Below are positions 47,650 through 60,010 of a stretch of DNA of 64,000 nt, one piece after another; position 1 is the stretch's first letter; every line of letters starts with the position of its first letter. Source of the DNA: Pyxicephalus adspersus (taxonomy: Eukaryota; Chordata; Amphibia; Anura; Pyxicephalidae); NCBI RefSeq assembly GCF_032062135.1, contig NC_092866.1, positions 26,983,358 through 27,047,357 on the forward strand, read 5' to 3'. Both the position numbers and the translations under genes were made by a program. The notes beneath the pieces are model-generated. The model did not search any database. It saw only the letters and a program-made list of their open reading frames with translations, and had not been told where the DNA came from.

Positions 47650-49560
47650 TAATTAGGATGCGACAATTACGAGATGAGATGATTTCAGAGCACTTAAAAC
47701 CTTGATGCAACTCTGGGAGGAGGGTAATATTGACGATCCTGCAGAGCAGGATTTTTTACCTGCTACAGAAGCTAAAGGAAATTTGGGACAATTCTCTTCA
47801 AAAATAAAACCAAATCAAAAAATGCCCTTGATTTGAGACAGAATCCAGCTATCTTCACATTTGTGAAACAGGTTTCCCAAGCATTTAGAGATCTAGAAAT
47901 TGAGGAATGAAAAGGAAAGGTATCAATCAAAAAGAAAAAGATAATTAAAATGTTGCAAACGAATTTAGAAATTGTAATTAGGCCCTTAGACAAGAGGGGA
48001 AATGTGGTCATTATGGACATGGAAAAGTATGAACAGATGTGTCTGAGAATATTAAAAATCACGAGTGGTATCAAGAAGCGTCAACTAGTCAGATTGAGAA
48101 ATTCAATGATGAGTACTATTTAATAATTTTGAAGCTGTAATTGAAAGGGTTATTGATAAGGACATGTTTGAATACCTGAAGAATCTATACCCCAAATTTA
48201 CCACTTTCTATGTGCTTCCCAAGGTTCATAAGAAACTCACTGACCCACCAGGCTCTCCTATTGTTCCTGGAATGGGCTTTTTCTTCAGAAGCTAGCTGAG
48301 TAGTTGATGAATATTTAAGACCTTTTGTCTTTGTTAAAAGATCTGTTAAAGGCATTGGATGGTTTATCAGTCCCGGAAAATTCCTTATTAGTGACAATTG
48401 ATATTGAGGCACTATATTTGCGTATACCTCATAGTAAAGTCAGTGAATTTCTTATGACAACGAACCAGTCAATGTGTGAACAAAATACATTTATATTAGC
48501 ACTCTTGAATTACATTCTAACACAGAATATTTTTACCTTTGCTGACAAAACATACCTCCAGATGCAGGGTGTAGCTATGGGGACCTGTTGTGCCCCCACC
48601 TATGCTAACCTGTATCTGGGGGGATGGGAAAGGGAACTCTTTTGTGATGATGTCTTATCGATGTATTTCCACCACATTTTGCTACATTGATGACGTTCCT
48701 ATCACTTGGCAGGGCCCTGATGCCCTATTACTGGAATTCTTAAAAAAAAATGAAGAGTAAGACTTATAATTTAAACTTTACTATGCAATTCAGTGCCTCA
48801 TTGATTCCATTCCTGGATATTGAAATTCAAATAAAATAAACGCAAATCTCAGTTTCCTTAGTTATATTGCAAACCGACAGCCGGCAATACTATATTATCC
48901 ACCTCAAGTGCACATCCAACACCATTAATCAAAAGTATCCCTTTCTCGCAATATCTGAGAATAAAGAGAATAAAAAGATTTCGAAAGCGCAGCCAAATAT
49001 GTACAGCTAAGATTGCAAGACAGAGGATACAAAAAAAAAAAACAGCCTTAAGAAAGTCTATCACAAAGTTAAGAAAATGGATTGTTCTCAAATTCTCTTT
49101 TCATTGTAGAGAGAAAAAGGAAGTAAGAATTGTCACCAAATTTTCTTAACAACATCAAATATTGAGAAACATATGTAGTCAATATAGGGCAACTTTGTTA
49201 TCTGCCCCAAAAATTAAGAAGCATTTAGGCCCTTGTCCACAAGTGACTTAAAAAATTACTATCTCTCAGAGACAAGCTTTTACATAGCCTTTTGGGCTAT
49301 GCTTGTGGGAACTGCACATAGTGCAAATGGATTTATTGTGACAAAGACATTATTCAAATACCAGTCAGCTACATCCCTAATTTAAGACAAAAAGTCAATT
49401 GTAGAACAAAGGAAATTTTTTATTTAGCTTTCTGTGGCTGTGGGTGTTTTTACATGAGGAAGACTAAGCATGAGCTTAGGAAAATAATATTCAAGCACAT
49501 TTATGGCATTGTTATGCCATCTTTACAGTTGGATGCCGATGGGTGGGTCCCAGAAACATC
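47650..49560 (+). mobile_element. Penelope-like element, plus strand, decayed
   Basis: Broken frames read TRGEMW-type remnants near 47990, then LYPKFTTFYVLPKVHKKLTD (about 48187-48243), LLVTIDIEALYLRIPH (about 48386-48433) and LQMQGVAMGTCCAPTYANLY (about 48557-48616), followed by LGGWERELF. The YIDD box is frameshifted near 48690. The connector around 49000-49180 (SQYRATLLSAPKIKK) is visible. A decayed GIY-YIG segment with FYMRKTKHELRK (about 49449-49484, YMRKT where YVGKT is expected) ends the recognisable part. The frame 48325-48690 is the longest piece (121 codons). Confidence 0.78.
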
Positions 49561-50671
49561 TAATGCAGGATAAGTATAAAGACTGGAGATATATGAGGAC
49601 TATCTTTGTATGATATTGTGTTAATTACCACAGAATTGTTATTTGTAGGTCTTGCTATTTTCTGACCATTGGAATTGTAATCACTATATATGGAGGCTTC
49701 TTTTTCTAGCATGTATTGTGTTAAAGCTGTTTTTAACTAAGATGCTAATAATAAAATGTTTTTAAACATACATTTTTCTATATGCACTACCTTAAAAGTT
49801 CCCTACATTTAAAGTTTTTTCAATATATGTCTATTTTAGGGATGTTGGCAGTAGTTAATCAACCTTGAAACTTAAAAAAAAGCTACCATCTTGTTCTTCT
49901 ACATTTATACATTTATTACTTCCAATTAGTTTTTGTGGGAAACTAACATTAACACCACCACATCCTTCGTATATAATTTATATGATGTATATCAGGATTT
50001 TTTTAGGTGCTTTTTACAAAGATATAGGTATATATAACCAATAGTTAACAGCAGTTGCCACCAACAAACAAATTTAAATGTGATGATTATATGTACTAAT
50101 CATTCCCTAAGAAATCTCATGTATCTCCATAATTTTTACTTATCCTACTTCTATCAGGTGCCATAAAGTTTTATACAAAGTCCTCTTCAAGCCATAACTA
50201 TCCAAACATAGAATGTCGTTTTCATTTTTTCAAAAACTTACCTTAGTGGTCTTTGAGTGTAATCCTTTCTGGGTTGCAGCTTTCCTACCTATGTCTGAAT
50301 CCTGTTTGCCCTGATCCTTCTTATATGTAGCTGGTGTGTAGCTTCCCACATGGTACATAATTATTTTAGAGGAACATAATGGGCTGTGGATATAACACAA
50401 CTCCCTCCAATCATTTAGACATGGAAACTTTAACAATTGTATGCTAGTTTGACTTCAGTTCTTACCTAGGTCTTTTCCCCCATCTCCCAAATCATCAAAA
50501 CTATACTCATATATAGGCTTAATTATATTGATCATTTTCATGTCCTTTCTATAATATCAATTGCATTCTTCTGTATTTTCTCTACGTAATACATTATTTA
50601 TTTAATTAATTGGGGATGGATTAATGATTCAAACATTGTGAATCCATCCTTTTCTATTGCTGCATATAATC
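49561..50671. other. Stretch without recognised features
   Basis: AT-rich; may include the 3' non-coding end of the Penelope copy. Nothing else recognised. Confidence 0.4.
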
Positions 50672-51191
50672 AGGCTGATTCACCAAGCAAAATCGGAAGC
50701 TCACTCGTGCATTCATATTCGTGTTCCAAAATCAGAGGCCTTTAATCAATTCATCAACCAAATCTGAGGCGCTGGCGTACTCGCGTGGAAGTCATCAACT
50801 GAAGCAACATCTCCGATAGATATGTGCAGCCCCGGCAGTTTCACACTGGCGAGCTTGCATTAAACTCACTGTTCCCCTAAAAAAGCATTCTTTCTAATGG
50901 CACACATATTACCCTTAGCCTAAAAAAAAAAGTTTGTGCAGTTGAAATGTTTAAAACATCTATATGCGCTAAGAAATAAGCATATTTTAAAAAGACTTAT
51001 TTCTTTCCTGTTAGGCAAGAGTTGACTGAGTTCAGCTTCTCTACATAGGCGTCTAAACGCTTACGATGCCTGATTGGAGGAGCCTCCTGGGGGTAAATAT
51101 TGCAATATTCTGCAGGCTAAACCTCGGACTTTGCCGTCGGACTAGATTTCCCCACAAAAGTCACTAGCACACACACGTTCTTGTTTGCTTC

Positions 51192-51461
51192 NNNNNNNNN
51201 NNNNNNNNNNNNNNNNNNNNNNNNNNNNNNNNNNNNNNNNNNNNNNNNNNNNNNNNNNNNNNNNNNNNNNNNNNNNNNNNNNNNNNNNNNNNNNNNNNNN
51301 NNNNNNNNNNNNNNNNNNNNNNNNNNNNNNNNNNNNNNNNNNNNNNNNNNNNNNNNNNNNNNNNNNNNNNNNNNNNNNNNNNNNNNNNNNNNNNNNNNNN
51401 NNNNNNNNNNNNNNNNNNNNNNNNNNNNNNNNNNNNNNNNNNNNNNNNNNNNNNNNNNNNN
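51192..51461. other. Assembly gap (270 N)
   Basis: A run of N directly followed by a TA repeat (51462-51476), so the gap probably sits in an unresolved microsatellite. The true length is unknown. Confidence 0.98.
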
Positions 51462-52161
51462 ATATATATATATATAATTATTGTAGTATATAATTAAATA
51501 TGTATCTAATCCTCGTCAACTTTATTTTTTTTTTTTTTATTTAATTGAATATTTGTTTACTGGTGTACAAATCTAAAGGATCGTATCAATCAATGATTAT
51601 GGAATGTCCAATTTCAAACAAAAACAAACAGCCAATTTTGACAGACTGCGCAAGTGTTAAGTGCAAGTGCAAGCGAATTTCTATCACCTGTGCACCTAAA
51701 TTTTAGCATATATAAGGGTGTTGTTTAACTTGCTTTTTCCTTTTGGTTTTTTTTTTCTTGGAGGGGCAGGAGGGGCTGTTGTTTTGTGTGTTATCCTAAT
51801 TAATCTATGTTGCCGCATTTAATACTTTGCTTACCCTTCAGCACAATAGTTGTTTTTTTTTTTTAACTTTGAATGTTTCAATGTCCATTTTGCAATTTTG
51901 AAGTCAATGTTAATACTATGCTATTGTGTTTGTGGCCATATTGTTTGATTGCAAAATTCTGCCTTTATTTATAAATATTTTCTAATCCAATTTTCCACCC
52001 TTGATAGGTCAAAATTGCATATTGGTTTGGTAAGTATTTTTTGAATGTAATATTTGTTGGGCCATTTTTGAACTATTTTTGCTTTACATGGAAGTGTGGG
52101 TTTATATGTGTTTTGTTTGTTCTTTTTAATTTTTTTGTCAGTGTAAATTTAGTGATGTGAT

Positions 52162-52182
52162 GTGTGTGTGTGTGTGTGTGTG
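52162..52182. repeat. (GT)n microsatellite
   Basis: About ten TG units. Confidence 0.9.
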
Positions 52183-53077
52183 TTTTTAATTTTAATGTGA
52201 CCTTTTCACAAATGTTTCTTTTGAATAAAGTTGTTTGTAAAATGTTGTTTGTTTTTTTGGGCGTTTGTTGTTATGTGATCTCCTTTCCAAACTCCCAGGA
52301 CATACAGTTAAAAAAGTCAGTTGTGATTGTTTTTAAGCTATTCTTTTCTCTGGATTGTTTTAAAGGCTAAAAAAAAGCACAATTGTATTGTTAAAACTCA
52401 GTTGTTTGATGCGAATAGTTGTGCGCCAAACTTCAGGAGTGTGTAGCTCATAGTTGTGGGCATGAACTGTTTTTTTACAGTTGAAAAATGCACCTCACTT
52501 TTGCACAGTCCTCATTCAGGTAAGTTTTTATTTTTTTGTGTATATTGCTTGTTTTGCTTAATGTGCACTCATGCATGTATGTATAGACATGAGTGAACAT
52601 GAAGCAAAACATGTGTGTATGCATTTAGATGTGTGCACATATACATAGAAAAGAGAAATTATAGGAAGAATTAGGCAAAGAGGGCATTTTTGGACCATAT
52701 TGCTTCACATGCTTCAAATTGAAAAGATTGCCTATTCGTTTCCATGATTTCTGATGTCAGGGGCTTGGCTACAAGCAGCATTCATGGATGATATTGCTTC
52801 TGGTTAAAAGAAGGAATTCACCTTATGTGCTTTCATTTCCAAGCTGAGGTGAGTAAGTCAATATAAATAGTGGGCCAAGATCTAAAATGCTATTCAACCC
52901 TGCAGAAACATCCTGAAGGGATGGAAAAGCAAGAATATGTTTGGCAAAAAGTGGATTTGGCCCTGGAAGTTTAATATACTAGTACTATTTGTTTTGTGTA
53001 AACACCTAAATAATGCATACACTCCACTATTTATCAGCATTAAGTTAAGCAACAACACAACATCTGTTCATTTCTAA

Positions 53078-53501
53078 AGGTGCGTACACACTTCCAATTT
53101 TTATCGTTCCAATCGAACGACGAACGATCGATTGGGCAAAAAATCGTTCGTAAAAAAGTAACCAACGACGCCGACGAACGAGGAAAGTCGTTGGAAACGA
53201 ACGACCGGACCGACGGATCGGATTGGACGACGATCGTTGACCATCGTTCGTGTGTACGGTCGTTCGTTGATCGTCCATGGTCAGAGCATGCGTGATGAAC
53301 GAACGTCCGTTCACTTTCCTGTCGTGCACATAGTTCCTCTATCGCTCAAACGATCGTATCTATTGTGTGTACAATATCTACGAACGATCGTGTCGTTAAC
53401 TCTATGTGTAGGATCGGTGCTATACGATCATTCATATATATCGTGCATGAACGTTCGTCGTTCGTTTTCCAACGATAATAATTGGAAGTGTGTATGTAGC
53501 T
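53078..53501. mobile_element. CpG-rich Harbinger-like MITE, copy C (424 bp, complete)
   Basis: Complete element between TAA duplications (53075-53077 and 53502-53504). The ends AGGTGCGTACACACTTCCAA and TTGGAAGTGTGTATGTAGCT are inverted and extend to ATCGTT/AACGAT. The interior is made of CGAACGA-type short runs with dozens of CpG in an AT-rich neighbourhood. It resembles the left half of copy B and shares only the termini with copy A. It has no coding capacity. Confidence 0.82.
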
Positions 53502-55089
53502 TAAGAGTGCCTGACCCTGCTTGTGAGCTTGGCAATCAATGTGGTTTGATGTTGTACTTGGCAACCTGGACCTCCTTCCATCACCATCAGGTGTGTTAGA
53601 ATGAGTATGCAACTCAGCTGGACAACTAATTGACAACCAGTTTGGACAACAAGTGGAAGTGTGTTTGTATACAATAGTGCTAAGATCAGGCAGCACAGCA
53701 CAATGACAACAAACCTATAACACAACTACAAATGAACAGTTGTGAAGGAGTTGTGTGGTGACAAATCAACATGAGTGCAAATGTCAGATTATTAAAAAAA
53801 AGAAATAAAAACCATGACAATTTATTCAGAAAAGGACTATATACATAATACATTCAAATACCAATATGTGACAATAGGACGAAGAGGGGTGAAGTAGCTT
53901 TTTGGAGTGGAAACCATGCAGACATTTGTCTTTCAATTCATACCATCCAAGCAAACCTACCTAATTACCTAACACTTAAATTTATTTTGACATACAAACA
54001 CAAGTGAAATCACTAAATGTTCCTTAATACATGTATTATAACATGTTTGCCTTTAATACTTTACTAAAATATTTGATTTCTCTAAAGTCAAACTAGAGTG
54101 AAATTTTAATCAGGTCACAAATGTTTGTTCACACATTTTTTACAGTCATACTATTGTGTGATGACATATTTGAAAGTGCTACCTAGTATATATCCAGCTT
54201 GATAGAAATTAGTTTGCAGTGTTGCAACCAAAACAAAAAGTATCAAAACAACAAGTGCAACAAATGTAAATATAAATGAAGCAAGTTTGTGATTGAGTAG
54301 AATGTAACATAAAAAGTAGCACTTACACAAAACAACATCAAGCATTGAAGATTCAAACTGACCTGTAAAATGTACTGGAGATGCGCACAGAACAGGGTGC
54401 AGGTGTGCGCTAATCAATTGCTATCACCTTGAGTTTAACGTCTGCTCCTGAATCGTGCAGCTGAAAATGAATCGCCTTAATTGGCGTATTCGAGATCTTT
54501 GCTCATTTTTGCAGGAAACTGACAGGTGAGTTCACTAGAACCCGGGCTCAACTCGCAGTAATAGAGCTTGCTGACCGGCGAGTATGTACGCGAGTCGAGC
54601 GTACACGCATTCTATTGATAAATCAGGGGACAATGTCTCTATGGGTCAGTGAATACAAACAACCTGAATAATACATTGGTGCAATGCATAATAAAAAGAT
54701 AAAAGATAAAAAAAAGAAAAAAAAAAGAAATAAGAAAAATATAATTCCCCCATCGTTTTCCCCACTTGGCCGAGGAATGATTACAGGAATGATTTGTAAT
54801 GAATCATCTCATTCAATCCAGGGTAATACGTTGCTTTTAAATTGTATATCCACTTGCTTTCTTTTTGTATTAGCAATCTATCTAGATCCCCCTTAACTTT
54901 TTCCAGAGCCAAAAATTTTACTTCATCAACACTGTGACTGTATACTTGGCCAATATGGTAGCTCAGGGATGTATTAATCTTACCATTTTTATGTTATAAA
55001 TGTGTTTGTAGATTCTTTTTTTTAATTTACATTTAGTTTTACCTACGTAGAAACATTTAAAGCTAAATATAATCTAAATTAGAGTGAGG

Positions 55090-55775
55090 ATGAACATAAG
55101 GGACTATGTAACATAGCAGGTAAACCTTAATAGTTCCCAGCCTAATATAAGTATATTTTCAATAGAAGCATAAAGAAAAAATAAGGAAAAAGATTAGGCT
55201 TTTAAAGTGGCACTTAAAAATTGATTAAAAAGTAATGCTTTATTTATATCAAATATATATATATATATATATAAAAGAATCCAAAGTGGATGGAATTGCT
55301 TTTAATTGCTTGGAATTGAAATTATACAATCAGAACATTTAAAATATTTTACTGCACCTAAGTAAGTACAATTGGTATTCAAAAAGTACCTAAGTCTATA
55401 CTCATAAATCTCCATTGCACCACCAGGGGCTTCCTCCAGGGATATGGAGAAAGGCTATAATAGATGTGCAGATTTAGGTTTTGGAGGATTAAAAAAAAAA
55501 AAAAAAAAAAAACAGATGGAGAACTTTTGTTTAGGTTGCTGCCCTTAGGTATGATGTTTGCGTAGGAAAGGCTAAATGGAATATCAGTTAGTTCCCTAGG
55601 TGTTAAAAGAAACTGTAGTTCAGAGTCATGAATATGTGGTTGAGAGCATTGCCTTCCAGGTAATAAGGAAAATAATCCTGTCTTCTAAAGTTTTACTGGA
55701 GTAATCTGTAGGTTGTAACAAGAAAAAACATAGGAGAAGTGTCCTGACTGCGTAATCCCATTCAAAGGTTACAGC
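55090..55775 (-). other. Interruption inside the Penelope GIY-YIG domain
   Basis: Roughly 690 bp between the VVYLA and FYVGKT halves of the endonuclease, normally about ten residues apart. It holds a TA repeat (about 55254-55273) and an A-run (55491-55512) and has no coding signal. On the element's strand the right-hand piece begins after TTTAG, which resembles a splice acceptor, and GTAACC follows the VVYLA half, but the simplest join is not in frame. It may be an intron or an inserted repeat. Confidence 0.55.
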
Positions 55776-58551
55776 TAATATAGCCAAGTACACAACCCCT
55801 TCAGTTTTACATGTAACTAAATCTCAACCATAGAAGTCTACGCCTACTAGGAGATTACATTTTTTTATCCCCCGGCTGATAAATTCATCTGCACTCTTTG
55901 CATTTTTTACAACATCTAGTTCCCCTGGGTTTTTCTCATCTATCTTCTAAGACTTCAAAGTGGCTTCTGACAAATGTATTCCTCAATGATGGGGCTCTCC
56001 GATATGGTATTGATGGATTTTTCCCAATACATTTACTGATGTTCGGGTCCTCCAATAAAATGGCCAATATTTTTTTAAATGTTTTGGATTTCATCATGTT
56101 CCTGTGTGTATTTAGTTATGATTCTAGTTATTGATCTTTCTTTCTTTTTAACTTTTTGGCCAAAGATTATTTCTCCTATTAATTCTTTTCAATTTTTGAT
56201 AACATTTTTTTAATAACCTATGGCTATACCCTCTTGCTAACAGTCTGTCTGTAAATTTCCTAGACTGTGTTTCGAAATCCTCAGTTGTTGTACAATTCCT
56301 TTTAATTCCTATGTATTGGAAATATGGTATATTGTTTTTAAAGCTGTAGGGTGAGCACTTTTGGCTGATAATATTGTGTTACCAGCCGTCGATTTTTTGT
56401 ATACTTTTGCTTTAATTTCTGCTGTATCGGTTAGTTTCAATGCAAAATCAAGAAAGGTAACTTCAGTGGTGCTTTGAGCCATGGTAAATTTAAGATTATA
56501 TAAATTATTTTGCAGATCCTCCAAAAATTCACCTGAACCGGACAATGAGGGCATCGTCTATTTATATAATATTATGAAGAAGATATTTTTCGAGAGACTC
56601 ATTGCTAAACAGTTCTCTTTCCCATCCCCCCAGGTACAGGTTGGCATAAGTTAGGGCACATTTTGTACCTATTGCCCTGTACCTAAAGGTATGTTTTTCC
56701 ATCAAACACACATACATTTCTTGTCAAGATGTATCTTAGCAAGTCCATGACAAACTAATTTTGTTCCCAGGTTTCTATGTCTTGTTCATCTAAGAACATT
56801 TTAATTGTTTTCAAACCCTTCTCATGCGGCATACACAAATATATCTCTCTATATCTTTGGCTACTAATCTAGAGCCAGCAGGGACCTTAAGATCTTTAAA
56901 TAATTTCAGTACATCTGGTATATCTTTCAAGTATGACGGGAGGCCATATACATGTTCCCTCAAATAGTTGTCAACAAATTGGATGGCCTTTTCCAAAATA
57001 GGTCTCCCCGGAGGGTTTTTTGTGTGTTTATGAATCTTAGGTAAACTGTAAAAGGTAGAAAGTTTTGGGTGTCTAATATTCAAAAAAATATATACCTTCT
57101 GGTTAATGATGTCTTTTTGTTGTGCTTTTAAAATGATTGCATAATATTTGTCATAGTACTGTACTATTTGTATTCTGCTAATTTGTTTATACCATTCATT
57201 GTTGTTTAATATTTTTAAGCACATTTCTTTATATAGATCTGATCCCATGACAACCATCTTTACCCCTTATTGGCAGGTTTGATTATTATATTAAGGTTGC
57301 TCTTAAAATCTTTTATTGCTTTTCTCTGTTGTTCATGAATATTGTCTCTTTTCTTTTTTCTTGTTTCAAATTGATCTGGCTCTAGACTTACTGCCTTTAG
57401 GAATGCCTTTAGATTGGAGTTCCTTTGTAAGTTTGGAAAGCTTCCTGAACAAGAGCTACCCAAGAAGTTCTCTGGATCTTTTTGTGAATTACATTCCAGG
57501 TGTTCTCCTATTTCAATACATGTATTGTCTATTGCTTCATTACTTTAATTCTATCTAAAAGCATTTATATTGAAGTTTTCATTCTTTTATTCTTATAATT
57601 TTGCTCTTCATTTCTAGTTTTCATGAACTCCACTGTATAGAACAATTTCCTTACAAAAAGATGCAAATCTTTAGTCAGTTAAAACTTATCACTATGTATA
57701 GTGGGGCAAAAGTTTAAACCTATATTAAAAATTTCCTTTTCCTTATCGGTTAACTCATATTTTGATATAATAATAATTTTTAATTCCTTCAAGGATTGCG
57801 ACTGTTTTTTTTGGATGTATTGGTTCATGCTTCCACTTTTGGTTACACTTTGTTGTTTTGGTAAACCTAAAAAAAATGTTTAAGGTAATGCTCCTAACTG
57901 TTCATCCCCATGTCCATCTTTTTGATCTCCTATTTGACCTGGTATTTTGTCTTGGTTTTGGGGTGAGGTTCTTCTCTCCTTACCTCTTTTATGTGTTGCA
58001 TGGGTGTATGGTAATTTTAATCGTTTTTTCGTCGTAAATTTATTATTGTTTGTTTTAGATCTTTTTAAGCCTTTCCGTCCAAGATTTGACTGTGAGCTCT
58101 GTGAGACCTTTGAGTATAGTGAAGAATTATCTGATTCCGAATCATCTTTTACTAGGGTTTTTTTTTATTTTTATTTGTGAATTTTGAAGTTTTTCTCACT
58201 TTCTGCCAATTATAGGCCCAACCATTTTCAAAGGCTTGTCTTCCAAACTGTTTTGTTTGCTTTCAATTAGATCCCGGTTTGATTTTGTTAAATACATCTT
58301 CATATTTTGGTTTTAACTTCAAATCCTTCTAGTGAGAATATTTGTTGATTCAACAGTTTTACATTTTCATGATCTACCTCTGCCTCAGCTAGTTCTTGTC
58401 TATAGTATCCAATCAAAATATTCATTAGTTCTTTTGAACATTTGTTTAATGTTTCCTCCCACTCTTCTTTAATGACTTCTGTTTTTTGGGCTCTCAAACC
58501 TACTGGGTTTAACCCTTCTTCTATATATTTCTTCAAATACTCAATATGCCA

Positions 58552-58611
58552 ATGCAGCCCTGGGAATCCTCATGCAGCCCTGGGAATCCTCATGCAGCCC
58601 TGGGAATCCTC
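58552..58611. repeat. Perfect 20-bp tandem triplication in Penelope ORF
   Basis: ATGCAGCCCTGGGAATCCTC occurs three times back to back (58552-58571, 58572-58591, 58592-58611). It lies near the N-terminal coding part of the minus-strand Penelope element. Confidence 0.95.
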
Positions 58612-58774
58612 CAGGGGCCTTCTCGCTTATCCCTAATATTTCATTTCATTTCAAAATTCCCCTTAATTTGTATTCTAAATCTTCCAATTCATAATTCATT
58701 TGTGTTTCAATTTGTGTAAAATTTGATTTCACATTAGACAAAAAGTCTAACCATTTATCCTTATTTAGATCCAT

Positions 58775-59597
58775 GATTAGCAATACAGAGATAACTGAAA
58801 GGCCGAGGGGGGAGAAATGTAGGGAGATTCACAATCACTTTCCAATAATTATATCCAGAATATTTCTTTAAATATTAATATAAGCAATCACTTCCCACCT
58901 CCTATCATATTATGTGTTTTTTTTCACCTCTAGTAATTACCTCCAATTAGATGATGTTACTGTTCCTACAAAAACTAAGAGCTTTTTTTGATTCTTTGTA
59001 ACAAGCACCTAAAAAATCCTGTTATACCTCAAATTGTGGCTTGTGGAATGATCTTCTACATTTAAGCCATTGTTAATGGGAAGATCATAACCCTACTTAG
59101 CTCGTACATGGCAACACATCAATTTTAATAGAAATGAAGTGAGGTTTACTGCTTTGGAACAAATTTTGCTGATCCTAGAGGAGGAAACTGAGAGAAAATC
59201 CTCCTACAAATAGAAGCTAGGTGGATTTTTAATCTGACTGCTACTTAATACCCAGGGCTTAACAAAACTTTAAGTTTAAAACTATTCCTTTAGAAGGTAA
59301 ACATGCATTTCCATAAACAACTGTAGAATAATTGGGAGATGAGTTTTTTTTGTGTGTTTTTATGTAGTTCTTATTAGTGCTTCATTCATATTAAAAGGAA
59401 AATTCATAATATAAAATATATTTAATTCACTGCATGCTTGTGCTGCAAGGGGGCGCCCAGCCCCGTCAGATTATTATGTCTGGCGGGATTTTGAACTCAG
59501 AGGCATTGAGTAGGCATTTCCCCGATGAGGGTGATGCCCCAAGCTCCCTTGAGTGATGGGCGCTCCTGGCATTACCGTAATTTCAGGGCAACCTGAA
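58775..59597. other. Stretch without recognised genes
   Basis: Includes the region upstream of the Penelope start codon, then AT-rich sequence. From about 59445 it is GC-rich with a short palindrome (GGGGGCGCCCAGCCCC). Possibly the outer part of the foldback family at 59598. Confidence 0.4.
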
Positions 59598-60010
59598 CTA
59601 GGGGTTAAAGGAGGACAAGGTTTCCTATTCACCTCTATTGCTTTGTGATTGGGTGAGAAAAGTATGTGTTCTTGGAAACATACGTCACAACTCCTCTAGG
59701 GCTGCAGGAGTAATCAGGGGAGCAGAGCTGTCAGCATAGCAAAGCTTCGCTGATTGCTCAGCTCCCTGATTGGCTAAGGAAAGGGAAATTCTGATGACGC
59801 TTCAGCTGTCATCATGGTTTCCCTTTCCTCAGCCATTCAGCATTATAGGTGAATGGGGACAAGTCTCCCCATTCAAGTCTAGTGCTGAATGGCTGAGCAA
59901 AGGAAAACCCTAATAACGGCTCAAACGTCATCAGAATTTCCCTTTTCTCAGCCAATCACATAGCACTAGAGGTGAATGGGGAGCCTTGTCCTCATTTAAC
60001 CCCTAGTGCC
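59598..60010. repeat. Nested long palindrome (foldback, about 410 bp)
   Basis: The outer arms pair TAGGGGTTAAAGGAGGACAA (59600-59619) with TTGTCCTCATTTAACCCCTA (59986-60005), and ATTCACCTCTATTGCT with AGCACTAGAGGTGAAT. An inner palindrome centred near 59860 pairs AAAGGGAAATTCTGATGACG (about 59781-59800) with CGTCATCAGAATTTCCCTTT (59927-59946), and CATTCAGCA with TGCTGAATG. The block near 59700, GGGCTGCAGGAGTAATCAGG, also occurs in the 14870-15275 repeat. Confidence 0.75.

Larger units (their letters stand above)
50672..54627. mobile_element. Possible 4-kb DNA transposon bounded by degenerate inverted ends
   Basis: The left end (CAGGCTGATTCACCAAGC, then GCTCACTCG) and the reverse complement of the right end (CCCCTGATTTATCAATAG, then GCTCGACTCGCG) align over about 45 bp with gaps. 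Both ends are CpG-richer than the middle. The interior shows no transposase; it contains the N gap, a GT repeat and a nested MITE. No convincing target duplication was found, so the two ends may also be independent copies of one short repeat. Confidence 0.35.
54781..58774 (-). mobile_element. Penelope-like element, minus strand, nearly full coding span
   Basis: Read from the ATG at 58774: MDLNKDKWLDFLSN, coiled-coil-like N-terminus, YIEEGLNPVGLRAQKTE (about 58530-58480), KDFKSNLNIIIKPANKG (about 57313-57263), LSTFYSLPKIHKHTKNPPGR (about 57070-57010), a decayed motif A (VAKDIERYI), YANLYLGGWERELF (about 56650-56610), a damaged YIDD and FTDRLLARGYSHRL (about 56260-56215). Next come a cysteine-rich linker with CCKKCKECR (about 55910-55885) and CKTEGVVYLA (about 55808-55780), then after an interruption FKCFYVGKTKCKLKKRIYKH (about 55065-55005). 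WIYNLKATYYPGLNEM leads to a stop at 54781-54783. The order RT, connector, linker, GIY-YIG is canonical. Frameshifts and stops make it inactive, but it is the most complete copy here. Confidence 0.85.

Noticed and set aside
51181..51493. Open frames of about 100 codons
   Set aside because: Almost entirely unknown bases of the assembly gap.
54151..54417. 88-codon minus-strand frame with a hydrophobic stretch
   Set aside because: The membrane-like segment is typical of chance frames in T-rich complement; no homologous pattern or gene context recognised.
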